A stretch of 64,000 bases of DNA from Latilactobacillus graminis DSM 20719 (GTDB lineage: Bacteria; Bacillota; Bacilli; Lactobacillales; Lactobacillaceae): assembly GCF_001436415.1 (NCBI RefSeq), contig NZ_AYZB01000003.1, positions 1-64,000 of the forward strand. The letters are read 5' to 3'. Within the stretch, counting starts at the first letter, position 1. Each line of letters starts with the position of its first letter. A program made the position numbers and the translations under genes. The notes under the pieces are model-generated. The model ran no database searches, had not been told where the DNA came from, and saw only the letters and a list, made by a program, of their open reading frames with translations. Positions 35,524 to 44,338 of this stretch are shown piece after piece.

Positions 35524-36480
35524 ATGGCAATTACACCGACAGATGCACAAGACGTTTTTAAAGATGCAGGCGAAAATATTATTTTTACGACACAAAAATT
35601 AAACCGACAAGATGCTGATTCTGACAAAGCCGCAGTGGCTGAATTGGCTGCACGGATTCCAGCCATTATTAATAGTATGAATATCCGTTACCCCGACGCC
35701 CACTTACGGGTGGCATTTGGGATTGGTTCCGATGCTTGGGACTACTTGTTCCCACATGCTCCAAAGCCCCAAGAACTCGAACCCTTCGAAACAATTCCTA
35801 GTCCTAAGCATGCCGCAATAGCAACTGGCGGCGATCTTTTCTTCCATATTCGGGCTAAAGAAATGTCCGTTTGTTACGAAGTGATGGACCAGATGATGCA
35901 CTTTATTTCTGAAAATGCCACCACCATTGATGAAACACATGGTTTTCGTTACTTCGAAGGGCGTTCAATTATTGGCTTTATTGATGGTACGGAAAATCCA
36001 GCCATCGATGAGACAGCCGAATACGCGCTAGTTGGTGATGAAGATCCTGAATTTATCAACGGTTCATATGCTTTCGCTCAAAAATATATTCATGCGATGG
36101 ATAGCTGGAACCACACACCAACCGAAGAACAAGAAAAAACAATTGGCCGCAAGAAGTTCTCTGATCTAGAACTCGATGATGACCAAAAACCAACCAACGC
36201 GCATAATGTTGTTTCTCAAGATAATGAAGGGGGCGTTGAGCACAAAATTGTCCGGATGAATGTTCCGTATGCCAACCCAGGTGAAAAGATGACTGGGACA
36301 TATTTCATTGGTTACTCTAGAACCTGGTCGGTAACTAAACGCATGCTAACCAATATGTTCGTTGGTAAACCCGCTGGTAATTACGATCACTTATTAGACT
36401 TTAGTGAACCAACGACTGGCGCCCTATTCTTTATTCCCTCTAAAACAACTTTGGCCAAAATTGCCGAAGCCGAAATTTAG
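35524..36480 (+). CDS. Dyp-type haem peroxidase
   Basis: 318 residues. The GXXDG motif of the family is present as GFIDGTENP near 150-158, with its catalytic Asp. The proximal haem His is probably in GVEHKIVR near 239, and the R in YSRTWSVT is in the usual distal position. Dyp peroxidases use hydrogen peroxide to oxidise dyes or other reductants. No Tat or other export signal is seen, so it is cytoplasmic. ATG at 35524 has TATGGAGG nine bases upstream. Next to pyruvate oxidase, a hydrogen peroxide producer, and behind a PerR-type box, it looks like a peroxide defence gene. Confidence 0.92.
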   Translation: MAITPTDAQDVFKDAGENIIFTTQKLNRQDADSDKAAVAELAARIPAIINSMNIRYPDAHLRVAFGIGSDAWDYLFPHAPKPQELEPFETIPSPKHAAIATGGDLFFHIRAKEMSVCYEVMDQMMHFISENATTIDETHGFRYFEGRSIIGFIDGTENPAIDETAEYALVGDEDPEFINGSYAFAQKYIHAMDSWNHTPTEEQEKTIGRKKFSDLELDDDQKPTNAHNVVSQDNEGGVEHKIVRMNVPYANPGEKMTGTYFIGYSRTWSVTKRMLTNMFVGKPAGNYDHLLDFSEPTTGALFFIPSKTTLAKIAEAEI

Positions 36481-36522
36481 CAGCTGGTTTACCGGCGCAA
36501 CGCCCCCATCGTAGTTGCGTAT

Positions 36523-36561
36523 TCTAAAGTACGTAATCAAATTGATTACGTACTTTTTATT
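36523..36561 (+). terminator. Terminator of the Dyp peroxidase gene
   Basis: Stem AAAGTACGTAATCAA with complement TTGATTACGTACTTT and a T tract. Confidence 0.85.
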
Positions 36562-36646
36562 GTCCTTTAAGGACTTGATAATTGACTTAACGGCTATTTC
36601 CTTGTTACACTGCACTTACTAATAATAAGAAAAAGAGGTCCCTAAT

Positions 36647-37600
36647 ATGCCAGAAACTATGCAGGCGGTTGCTATCGAACAATATGGTGATGCCCACCAA
36701 CTTAAAATGCTCACTTTACCAATTCCCACAATCAATGAACACCAAGTCCTCGTCCAAACAAAGGCCACAGCAATTAATCCGATCGATTGGAAGCTCCGTG
36801 AAGGCCACCTGACAAGTATGTTTCAATGGACATTTCCCATTGTACTTGGCTGGGATTTGGCGGGAGTGATTGTTGCCGTTGGATCTGCAGTAACACAATG
36901 GCATGTTGGCGATGAAGTTTTTGCGCGCCCTGCGACGACTAACCGTGGTACTTATGCCGAATATGCTGCCGTTGATGATACCTTACTGGCCCCCAAGCCA
37001 GCCAATCTGTCGTATGAAGCAGCCGCGGCTGTCCCATTAGCTGGTGAAACTGCTTGGCAAGCCCTATTTGACCACGGTCACCTACAACCAGGCGAAACTG
37101 TCCTTGTACAAGCCGGCTCTGGTGGCGTTGGGTCATACGCTATCCAACTCGCTAAATCAATTGGAGCACATGTGATCACCACCACAAGTGCCAAAAATTT
37201 TGACCTCGTGCGCGATCTTGGTGCCGATGAAATCATCGACTACCGCACTGAAAAAGTCACTGAAAAAGCTCGGAATGTTGATTTGGTCGTCGATACCATT
37301 GGTGGTCAAAGCCAAGTTGACGCTTGGTCTGTACTGAATCCAACAACCGGTCGGCAAGTATCAATCGTTGGCCAAGCTCCGGAAACAGCAGCTAGCATTC
37401 AGAATACAGAAATGACTTTCAAAGCGATTTGGTTGACCCCAAATGGCGAACAATTAAAGCGCATCGCACAATTAATGACGGATGGCAAAGTTAAATCAAT
37501 TATTGATACTGTCTTCCCATTTTCAGCAGAAGGCTTGATTAAAGCCCATAAACTCAGTGCCACTAACCATTCAACTGGTAAAGTTGTCATTAAATTCTAA
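36647..37600 (+). CDS. NADP-dependent quinone oxidoreductase (zinc-free MDR family)
   Basis: 317 residues of the medium-chain dehydrogenase/reductase fold. The nucleotide-binding motif is VQAGSGGVGSYAIQLAKSIGAH (about 148-169, glycine-rich turn AGSGGVG), and the N-terminal NPIDWKLREG segment is typical of quinone reductase-like members without zinc ligands. It reduces quinones or enals with NADPH. ATG has AAGAGGTC upstream. It is preceded by the Dyp terminator and followed by its own terminator, so it is probably monocistronic. Confidence 0.88.
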   Translation: MPETMQAVAIEQYGDAHQLKMLTLPIPTINEHQVLVQTKATAINPIDWKLREGHLTSMFQWTFPIVLGWDLAGVIVAVGSAVTQWHVGDEVFARPATTNRGTYAEYAAVDDTLLAPKPANLSYEAAAAVPLAGETAWQALFDHGHLQPGETVLVQAGSGGVGSYAIQLAKSIGAHVITTTSAKNFDLVRDLGADEIIDYRTEKVTEKARNVDLVVDTIGGQSQVDAWSVLNPTTGRQVSIVGQAPETAASIQNTEMTFKAIWLTPNGEQLKRIAQLMTDGKVKSIIDTVFPFSAEGLIKAHKLSATNHSTGKVVIKF

Positions 37601-37616
37601 GAGCATTCATCATATA

Positions 37617-37655
37617 AAGCCACTGACCAAATAAAATTGGCCAGTGGCTTTTTTA
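37617..37655 (+). terminator. Terminator of the quinone oxidoreductase gene
   Basis: Stem AAAGCCACTGACCAA with TTGGCCAGTGGCTTT and T residues. Confidence 0.85.
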
Positions 37656-37758
37656 GCCAATACCCTTACTTTAAATTTTGGTATCACTTAAAAATAAATT
37701 GATTTCACTTGTTAATTAATGGTATAATTTATCTGCTAACAAGGAGGACTATATTATT

Positions 37759-38517
37759 ATGGACATTGAACATCAATCACGCGCTTCATTAAAAAGAACG
37801 GTCAAAAAGTTATTTTCCGGCCATTGGGGTAAAGCCGTTACGTTAAATCTTATCCCGACAATTTTATCAATCTTGAGTGTCATCGTTATTGGTGCGTTTG
37901 TGCTATTTCTAATTGTCCTTTTTGCAGATACCTCTACGATGACTTCAAATAGTGCTTTCTCAGATTCAAGTGTATCAAGCAATAACTTTACTAGTTACAT
38001 ACCTAGTTTTATCTTGGGACTGATTACCGTAGGCATTAATTTTACTTTTTTAGATTGGTTACGATCTAAAGACGCTAATTTCAAGACACTCCAGGGGGCC
38101 TTCAGCGTCTTCTCAAAGCGCTATTTCTTAGGCGTTTTCCTCACTCGTATTTTAGGTAGGCTATTTATATTTCTTTGGACGTTATTACTCATTATCCCAG
38201 GGATTATTAAAGCTTATGCTTACTCGCAAGCCCTTTATATCTTCAAAGATTTAACCGATAATCCCCAACAAGAAGAAGTTAACTATCTTGATTGTCTCAC
38301 CAAAAGTCGGGCGTTAATGAAAGGCCATAAATTCCGATTATTCGTCTTAAAACTGAGTTTCTTAGGCTGGGATATCTTAGCTACTCTTTCACTTGGGATT
38401 GGCTATCTCTGGCTAACCCCATATAAGAATGCAACTTATATGGCTTTTTATAAAGATTTAGCCGGAAATCAATTCTTACAAACACCTTCAACAGATATAC
38501 CCGTTGAAGTCGCTTAA
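37759..38517 (+). CDS. DUF975-family membrane protein
   Basis: 252 residues with about five to six hydrophobic helices. The N-terminal amphipathic stretch SRASLKRTVKKLFSGHWGKAV and the segment DCLTKSRALMKGHKFRLFVLKLSFLGWDI match the DUF975 family, whose function is unknown but which is common in lactobacilli and streptococci. The start ATG has AAGGAGG about 14 bases upstream, rather far. It is transcribed alone. It may be involved in membrane or cell-envelope homeostasis; that is speculation. Confidence 0.85.
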   Translation: MDIEHQSRASLKRTVKKLFSGHWGKAVTLNLIPTILSILSVIVIGAFVLFLIVLFADTSTMTSNSAFSDSSVSSNNFTSYIPSFILGLITVGINFTFLDWLRSKDANFKTLQGAFSVFSKRYFLGVFLTRILGRLFIFLWTLLLIIPGIIKAYAYSQALYIFKDLTDNPQQEEVNYLDCLTKSRALMKGHKFRLFVLKLSFLGWDILATLSLGIGYLWLTPYKNATYMAFYKDLAGNQFLQTPSTDIPVEVA

Positions 38518-38521
38518 AAAA

Positions 38522-38556
38522 CATAAAGACGTCACCACATGGTGCGTCTTTTTTTG
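38522..38556 (+). terminator. Terminator of the DUF975 gene
   Basis: A short hairpin AAAGACGTCACC/GGTGCGTCTTT followed by a run of T. Confidence 0.75.
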
Positions 38557-38617
38557 TATTCGCGGATAATGAACGTTAAACTTAGCTTAAACTTTTTATT
38601 AGAAAGGATTGATCTAA

Positions 38618-39601
38618 ATGACTACTAATCAACAAATCAAACTTAACGCGGACCATCAATGGTCTGCTACTACCGGTAGTAAACCAACCCCCAAGGCAAA
38701 TGAGCTATTGATTAAAGTTCAGGCTAGTAGCATCAACCCGGTCGATCTAAAGCGGCGTGCAATAACCACGACCATTTTAGGTTACGACGGTTATGGTACC
38801 GTTCAACAAGTCGGCGCTGCAGTTACCACTTTTCATCCCGGTGATGTTGTTTTCTACGCTGGTAGCACGCAAATTAATGGAAGTTTTCAACATTATCAAT
38901 GTATCCCAGCTGCCATCTGTGCCATTGCGCCCAGTTCAATAAGTGCTACCGATAGCGCTGGCTTGCCGCTTGTTTCATTGACCGCTTACGAACTACTATT
39001 TGAAAAACTAGGCTTCACCGCCCAACCAAATGCTAATCAGGGCCAGCATTTATTAATTATCAATGGTGCTGGTGGCGTGGGTTCGATCTTAAGTCAACTT
39101 GCTAAGTGGGCCGGATTAACCGTTTCTGCAACAAGTAGTCCCTCTCATTTCGACTGGTTAACTGCAAATGGAGCTGACCACTGCCTTGATTATCATTCGC
39201 CAAGCAAACATGCTAACTTAGCGCACTTACCTAATAATCATTTTGATAGTATTGCTGTCCTTTATGATATTGAGCACTATTTACCAACAGTTACCCGGCT
39301 GATTAAACCATTCGGTCAAATCGGAACTATCGTTGGTAATTCACATCCACTTGATTTAGCGCCCTTGAAAGCTAAATCGGCTTCTTTTTCGTATGAATAC
39401 ATGTTTACCAAGACCGACTATCAGTTTCAAACTGCAAGCCAAGGCGCAATCTTACGGCAAATTGCGCAACTCATCGACACGCAAATTCTACATCCAATTA
39501 CAACTGCTCACTACAACGGCTTAACAGTCACTAATCTACAAGCAATTACAGATACACTTTTATCTAGCCATACCGTGGGTAAACAAGTCCTGCTTTACTA
39601 A
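38618..39601 (+). CDS. Zinc-binding-dehydrogenase-type quinone reductase family protein
   Basis: 327 residues of the medium-chain dehydrogenase/reductase fold. The cofactor motif is INGAGGVGSILSQLAKWAG (about 147-165), and the N-terminus has the family's ASSINPVDLKRR segment. It lacks a structural zinc Cys cluster, so it probably reduces quinones or alkenals with NADPH. It shares fold and general features with the gene at 36647-37600 but is a separate paralogue, with the C-terminus SSHTVGKQVLLY. ATG has GAAAGGA upstream. Substrate unknown. Confidence 0.85.
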   Translation: MTTNQQIKLNADHQWSATTGSKPTPKANELLIKVQASSINPVDLKRRAITTTILGYDGYGTVQQVGAAVTTFHPGDVVFYAGSTQINGSFQHYQCIPAAICAIAPSSISATDSAGLPLVSLTAYELLFEKLGFTAQPNANQGQHLLIINGAGGVGSILSQLAKWAGLTVSATSSPSHFDWLTANGADHCLDYHSPSKHANLAHLPNNHFDSIAVLYDIEHYLPTVTRLIKPFGQIGTIVGNSHPLDLAPLKAKSASFSYEYMFTKTDYQFQTASQGAILRQIAQLIDTQILHPITTAHYNGLTVTNLQAITDTLLSSHTVGKQVLLY

Positions 39602-39795
39602 ACCGCAAAAACTGTCACTATTTTAATATCTGCTTTTACAATTCGCCAGTTAGAAATTGCGCTTTTCCAGCAACAAAACTTAATAAGTACTATCGAGAAC
39701 TTATTTAACTATGTTTCTTGCATAATTTATAATTGCTTGGTTTTATTTACTATGTAAAGCTTGTCACTGGAATTTTTTTAATAATTGTCATTTAC

Positions 39796-39826
39796 TTGCC
39801 TTAGAGTAAGGTCTAAGGTATATACT
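39796..39826 (+). promoter_or_regulatory. MerR-type promoter of the alcohol dehydrogenase gene
   Basis: -35 TTGCCT (39796-39801), 19-bp spacer and -10 TATACT (39821-39826). A perfect inverted repeat CCTTAGA-N6-TCTAAGG (39799-39805, 39812-39818) fills the spacer. Overlong spacers with such palindromes are diagnostic of MerR-family activation, here like AdhR/NmlR, which respond to aldehydes or reactive electrophiles. No MerR gene is in the window. Confidence 0.78.
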
Positions 39827-39835
39827 TAATTTTTG

Positions 39836-39862
39836 AGAGTGGTCATTAAGGTGATCACTCTT
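39836..39862 (+). other. Hairpin in the alcohol dehydrogenase leader
   Basis: An imperfect stem AGAGTGGTCA/TGATCACTCT lies in the leader about 65 bases before the start codon. No T run follows it, so it is not a terminator. A role in mRNA stability or translation is possible. Confidence 0.35.
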
Positions 39863-39926
39863 AAGATTAATATTAATTTGAAAGGAATTGAACATCAAAC
39901 AATTTAGGGTGTTCAAAAAAATACTT

Positions 39927-40973
39927 ATGAAATCAACAATTTTTGAAAAATCTGGTTTAGTAACGGTCCAAGATGTTGAAAAACCCACTCTACAGGCTAG
40001 TGATGATGTGATTATCAAAGTGGTCCGTGCATCTGTGTGCGGTTCTGATTTATGGTCTTATGCTAATGGTGATAATAAAGAAGCCCATTCGATCAATGAT
40101 GGTCATGAAGCGCTCGGCATTGTTGAAGAAATTGGTTCAGCGATTACCACAGTTAAACCGGGTGATTTCGTGATTGCCCCCTTCACTCACGGCTGTGGCG
40201 AATGTGCTGCCTGTCTTTCCGGTTTTGATGGTACTTGTGATCGGCATTTGGGTGGTACTAATTGGTCGAATGGTTTTCAATCAGAATATATTCGATTCAA
40301 ATATGCCAATTGGGCATTAATCAAAGTTCCCGGCCAACCGACCAACTATACAGAAGGGATGCTCAAATCGCTGACAACTTTGGCTGATGTGATGCCAACT
40401 GGTTATCATGCTGCCCGTTGTGCTAATGTTCAAAAAGGCGATAAAGTAGTTGTTATCGGCGATGGTGCAGTTGGACAATGCGCCGTTATCGCTGCCAAAC
40501 TACGCGGTGCTTCACAAATTGTACTGATGAGTCGCCATGCAGATCGGCAACAAATGGCACTTGAATCAGGCGCGACAGCGGTTGTTGCTGAACGCGGTGC
40601 GGAAGGGATTGCCAAAGTACGTGAACTTCTTGGTGGTGGCGCCGATGCAGCGCTGGAATGTGTCGGTACTGAAGCAGCCATTGAGCAAGCACTTGGTGTA
40701 CTACACAATGGTGGACGCGTTGGTTACGTTGGTGTACCACATTATAATAACCATGCGCTAGGTTCAACATTTGCACAAAATATTTCAGTTGCTGGCGGTT
40801 CTGCATCTGTTACAACTTATGACAAAGAATTTTTACTTAAAGCAGTGCTTGACGGTAATATCAATCCGGGGCGCGTCTTTACACAAACTTATGCGTTAGC
40901 AGATATCAATCAAGCGTATCAAGATATGCAAGCCCGTAAAACAATTAAATCAATGGTCGTTGTATCTGATTAA
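39927..40973 (+). CDS. Zinc-dependent alcohol dehydrogenase
   Basis: 348 residues. Catalytic zinc ligands are visible as C in VCGSD (about 37) and H-E in GHEALG (about 59). The structural zinc cluster is C-x2-C-x2-C plus a later Cys in CGECAACLSGFDGTC (about 90-104), and the Rossmann motif is GDGAVGQCAVIAAKLRGA. It would oxidise or reduce alcohols and aldehydes with NAD(P)(H). The start is taken as ATG 39927 because the usual family N-terminus begins there; no clear ribosome site precedes it. Behind the MerR-type promoter, it likely detoxifies aldehydes. Transcribed singly. Confidence 0.88.
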   Translation: MKSTIFEKSGLVTVQDVEKPTLQASDDVIIKVVRASVCGSDLWSYANGDNKEAHSINDGHEALGIVEEIGSAITTVKPGDFVIAPFTHGCGECAACLSGFDGTCDRHLGGTNWSNGFQSEYIRFKYANWALIKVPGQPTNYTEGMLKSLTTLADVMPTGYHAARCANVQKGDKVVVIGDGAVGQCAVIAAKLRGASQIVLMSRHADRQQMALESGATAVVAERGAEGIAKVRELLGGGADAALECVGTEAAIEQALGVLHNGGRVGYVGVPHYNNHALGSTFAQNISVAGGSASVTTYDKEFLLKAVLDGNINPGRVFTQTYALADINQAYQDMQARKTIKSMVVVSD

Positions 40974-41031
40974 TCTTGTGCTAACTACCTATCGATTAAG
41001 TTCAAAAACAATTAATAAATTTAACAATCGG

Positions 41032-41075
41032 CAAAACAAAAAAACCTCACTAAAAATTTTAGTGAGGTTTTTTGT
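41032..41075 (-). terminator. Bidirectional terminator at the end of the B12-transport operon
   Basis: Stem AAAAAACCTCACTAAAA with its complement TTTTAGTGAGGTTTTTT. Lies between the alcohol dehydrogenase gene and the converging S-component gene. Confidence 0.88.
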
Positions 41076-41082
41076 TTCATAT

Positions 41083-41784
41083 TTACTCATCCTCTGCTAA
41101 TAAACCGTACTTCACTTTGAAGCGACTAATAATTCGATACCACGATTGATAAAAGAAGAAAATGAAGAAGACATTTGATAAGGCATGAGCCAAGTCAAAA
41201 TAAAAACTCGCGACATAGGCCGCAATAAAGGTCTTAATCGTCAATGGATTGACATATGCAACAAAATACCACAGATTCATAATCCACCCAAATATAAAGC
41301 CCCAGAAAAATCCAAAAATGCAAAGTAAGTATTTATTCTGTGCCCACTGATGGCGACTAATTAAGCCCGCCGTAACACCCATCATGCCCCAGCAAAACAT
41401 TTGCCATGGGGTCCATGGCCCTTGTCCCAAAAACATATTAGAAACAATGGCCGCAGTCGATCCTACAATAAACCCGGATTCTGGACCAAGGACCAACGCC
41501 GACACGATAATCACAAAACTAGTTGGCTGAACACTGGGCAATGGTGCAAATGGTACCCGCGTGACTGCCGCAATTGCCGCTAAAACCGCGATGAAAATAA
41601 TTTCACGGGCGCGAATATCCCGGGTTTCAAACCGCCAATAAAATGGCAACATACTGGTAATCAAACAGATAAAACTGAAGATTAGAAAATGCTGTCCTTT
41701 TAAAGTGACGATAAACAACATGAAAATCGCCATAATCAAAAAAGCCAAGCCAAACGTGGTCCAACTATTTTTCAAAGCCTTCAT
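41083..41784 (-). CDS. ECF transporter S component (substrate-specific), predicted for cobalamin
   Basis: 233 residues with about six hydrophobic helices, the usual S-component form. Signatures include AREIIFIAVLAAIAAVTRVPFAP near 60-82 and VLGPESGFIVGSTAAIVSNMFLGQGPWTPWQMFCWG, which matches the cobalamin/precursor group of S components (CbrT-like). The ATG at 41784 overlaps the stop of the ATPase gene (ATGA), with AGAGGTG upstream. It is the last gene of an operon behind a cobalamin riboswitch with two intrinsic-factor-like surface proteins, so B12 is the likely substrate. The specificity is inferred from context. Confidence 0.8.
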   Translation of the reverse strand: MKALKNSWTTFGLAFLIMAIFMLFIVTLKGQHFLIFSFICLITSMLPFYWRFETRDIRAREIIFIAVLAAIAAVTRVPFAPLPSVQPTSFVIIVSALVLGPESGFIVGSTAAIVSNMFLGQGPWTPWQMFCWGMMGVTAGLISRHQWAQNKYLLCIFGFFWGFIFGWIMNLWYFVAYVNPLTIKTFIAAYVASFYFDLAHALSNVFFIFFFYQSWYRIISRFKVKYGLLAEDE

Positions 41785-43427
41785 GCGTGCACCTCTTCCC
41801 AATTCAAGGCTTCGGGCAATTGACTGCGTAACATTCGGTTAATCGTTGTCGTATAGAAGAAGTTATGCGCGAAAAAGGCGTAGGGTTCTTCCTCTGATAC
41901 AATCGTCCCATCGAATAATAAGGCACACTGACTAGCAAACCGGGCACTAAAGGCCATATCGTGACTTGCCATAATCAACGTTAAGCCTTCTGCTTGCAGA
42001 CGTGTTAATAATTCACCCAACGACCGTTTGCGAATCGGATCCAGGCCCTTTGTCGGCTCATCCAATAAGAGTAATCGCGGCTGCGCTAGCAATACAATCC
42101 CGAGTGCAATCAATTGCTGCTCGCCGCCACTGGCATCTTGCGGGTTACGTTCGGCAAGGGTTTGAAGGCCTAGCTTTATTAACATCTCTTCTGCCACTTG
42201 TTCTGGTGTTGCCCGTTTTAACTGCCGCGCCCGTTCGATAAATTCTTGACGGACACTGTCATAGCTGAAATGATCGCTCGGTGTTTGTGAGAGATAGCCC
42301 ACTGTTTTGAAAAGTTCAGCTTGCACCCACTTACCGATCTTCTTCCCCTGTAACTTGATTTCACCGTGGCGCGGTTGTAATAAACCAATCAAAAGCTTCA
42401 ACAACGTTGATTTACCAGTCCCATTTTTACCAACAATTGCTAACCAATCGCCGATGTGAACCTCTAGATTGAGCTGATCTAAAACATAAGGGTCATTTTT
42501 TTCATACTGAAAACTAACATGTTTGGCCTTCAGAATTGTTACTTGGTCGTTCACGGCTATTTCACGTTTAACATGCGTTAACTGCCAATGTTGCCGCTCA
42601 ATCAATTGCTTCCCGCTGACAACGGTTAATGGTAATGCCGCGATATCAGCCGGCGCAATTAATTCATTTTGTAAAAAAACGTGTGGGACATCTGGCACGA
42701 ATTCGCGTAATGTCGGTTGCGCCCAAATCGCTGCTAAGCCGCCGGAAACTGGTCCTTGATATGTTATCTCACCATCATCCATCAACCAGAGCTGATTAGA
42801 GAGCGGTAAAATATCATCCAACTGATGCTCACTGATAATGACTGTCATTCCTAGTTCATCGTGTACCCGCTGTAATAGACTAATAAATTCTTTGGTCGCA
42901 ATTGGGTCGAGTTGCGCCGTCGGTTCGTCTAATAGTAGGAGATCTGGTTGTAAAATCAAAACCGATGCTAAATTGACAAGTTGTTTTTGACCACCCGATA
43001 AATCATGAACGGAAGCATACAGCAAATCTTGGAAACCTAAAAAACTAACTAATTCGGCAATTCGTTTTTGAATATTCGCACTCTTTTCACCAATATTTTC
43101 GAGTGAAAAAGCGAGTTCCTGAATGACCGTATCCATCACTAATTGGTTATCCGGATTTTGAAAGACCATCCCAATTTTCTGCGCACTTACTCCTTGCGAT
43201 AAATCAGCTAACGGTTGGCCCTCGAAAATAATCTCACCCGACCGTTTACCAACGGGCCAGAGTTCTTTTTTGAGTTGGCGCAATAAGGTGGTCTTCCCGC
43301 TACCCGAGTTTCCTGCTAACGTAATGAAGTCGCCCGTCTGAACGGTCAAATTAATCTCTTTCAGATTCTGCTGAGTTGCTAGTGCATACTGAAAATTAAA
43401 TTGTTTTATTTGCGCAATGTCCACCAT
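41781..43427 (-). CDS. ECF transporter energising ATPase (two ATPase domains fused)
   Basis: 548 residues with two ABC ATPase domains in tandem. Domain 1: Walker A GNSGSGKTT near 40, signature LSGGQKQL, Walker B LLDEPTAQLD. Domain 2: Walker A GKNGTGKST near 334, signature ASGGEQQL, Walker B LLDEPTKGLD. This corresponds to EcfA and EcfA' fused, as found in some dedicated (group I) ECF systems. ATG at 43427 follows GGGAG; the gene overlaps the end of the T-component gene by 22 bases and the start of the S gene by 4, showing tight translation coupling. It powers the transporter in the cytoplasmic membrane. Confidence 0.92.
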   Translation of the reverse strand: MVDIAQIKQFNFQYALATQQNLKEINLTVQTGDFITLAGNSGSGKTTLLRQLKKELWPVGKRSGEIIFEGQPLADLSQGVSAQKIGMVFQNPDNQLVMDTVIQELAFSLENIGEKSANIQKRIAELVSFLGFQDLLYASVHDLSGGQKQLVNLASVLILQPDLLLLDEPTAQLDPIATKEFISLLQRVHDELGMTVIISEHQLDDILPLSNQLWLMDDGEITYQGPVSGGLAAIWAQPTLREFVPDVPHVFLQNELIAPADIAALPLTVVSGKQLIERQHWQLTHVKREIAVNDQVTILKAKHVSFQYEKNDPYVLDQLNLEVHIGDWLAIVGKNGTGKSTLLKLLIGLLQPRHGEIKLQGKKIGKWVQAELFKTVGYLSQTPSDHFSYDSVRQEFIERARQLKRATPEQVAEEMLIKLGLQTLAERNPQDASGGEQQLIALGIVLLAQPRLLLLDEPTKGLDPIRKRSLGELLTRLQAEGLTLIMASHDMAFSARFASQCALLFDGTIVSEEEPYAFFAHNFFYTTTINRMLRSQLPEALNWEEVHA

Positions 43428-44338
43428 AAATACTCCCATCCTTCTAGTAATAGTGGCAAACTATCAATTAATAAGACTAACACTAAACATAGCCAGCCAA
43501 TTTGATCTAAATGAATCGATCCAAGCATTGGGTAAATTGCTAAACGGCCGATCCCCTGTTTAGCAAAATAAAAGCAAAGCCCACTGCCTGCTATTAAGAG
43601 TGTCAATAACCAACCATCTCGTTGGGTAAAACGATAACGTTGATAACTGGTTCGCTTTTGTGATCCATAACCGCGCGCCGTCATAGAATCAGCCGTTTGT
43701 AGTGCATCGACCAACGAATTTATCAATAACACTTCCATCAAGCGCATCCCCGCGTGTGACCGGGCTCTCACACTCCCTATTTCCATCTGCACACCACGCG
43801 TTCTTTGGACATTCTTGATATTGGTAAACCGCCGAATAAACAAGGGCACAAACCGCATCGTAATCATCGTCAGTAGCGTTAATTGCGGCGAAATGCGTAC
43901 AAATAAATATAAGAACTTATGATTCGTCATACTCTGATTGTAAGAAACAAAAATCAACATCAAAATAGCTAATGAAAGTGCCATTAAGAAACCATACGTT
44001 ACAGCTTCTGCTGTAATCACCGTCCCACCAAATGTCACAATGACGTGCGCACCATGATTATTCATGATGGGATTCATCACGACAATAAAGAGCATCATGA
44101 ACAACGCACCTTGTAATGTGCCCAATGTTTTCTTTTGGTTCTTAGCAAGTAAATTCACCGCAATGATCATCAATAATTCACTTACTAAGTAAGTCGGATG
44201 AATAAAAACCATTGAAAATGCAATTGCAATCACGTAATACGCAAAGATGACGATTGGATTTAATTGATCAAAAACCAGTTGCGACTTTAGCCCTGAGGCG
44301 CGTTGCGATCGTGCCCGAGATCTTCCGTATACATCCAA
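43406..44338 (-). CDS. ECF transporter transmembrane T component
   Basis: 310 residues: the N-terminal cytoplasmic segment, about six helices and the cytosolic coupling helices. EcfT features are DQLNPIVIFAYYVIAI at the N-terminus and the ARSHAGMRLMEVLLINSLVDALQTADSMTARGYG region that contains the A-R-G-Y coupling motif. The start is a TTG at 44338 with GGAG ten bases upstream, which makes it overlap the DUF4430 gene by 52 bases; no later start fits. It transmits ATPase movement to the S component. Located between the DUF4430 gene and the fused ATPase. Confidence 0.88.
   Translation of the reverse strand: MDVYGRSRARSQRASGLKSQLVFDQLNPIVIFAYYVIAIAFSMVFIHPTYLVSELLMIIAVNLLAKNQKKTLGTLQGALFMMLFIVVMNPIMNNHGAHVIVTFGGTVITAEAVTYGFLMALSLAILMLIFVSYNQSMTNHKFLYLFVRISPQLTLLTMITMRFVPLFIRRFTNIKNVQRTRGVQMEIGSVRARSHAGMRLMEVLLINSLVDALQTADSMTARGYGSQKRTSYQRYRFTQRDGWLLTLLIAGSGLCFYFAKQGIGRLAIYPMLGSIHLDQIGWLCLVLVLLIDSLPLLLEGWEYLWWTLRK

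Noticed and set aside
36056-36301. Antisense open frame within the Dyp peroxidase gene
   Set aside because: It has no ribosome site and mirrors the coding gene. The sense gene has all family motifs.
40430-40806. Two long open frames on the minus strand inside the alcohol dehydrogenase gene
   Set aside because: They have no ribosome binding sites and low-quality composition (runs of Ser, Pro, His, Gln). They arise from codon bias of the sense gene.
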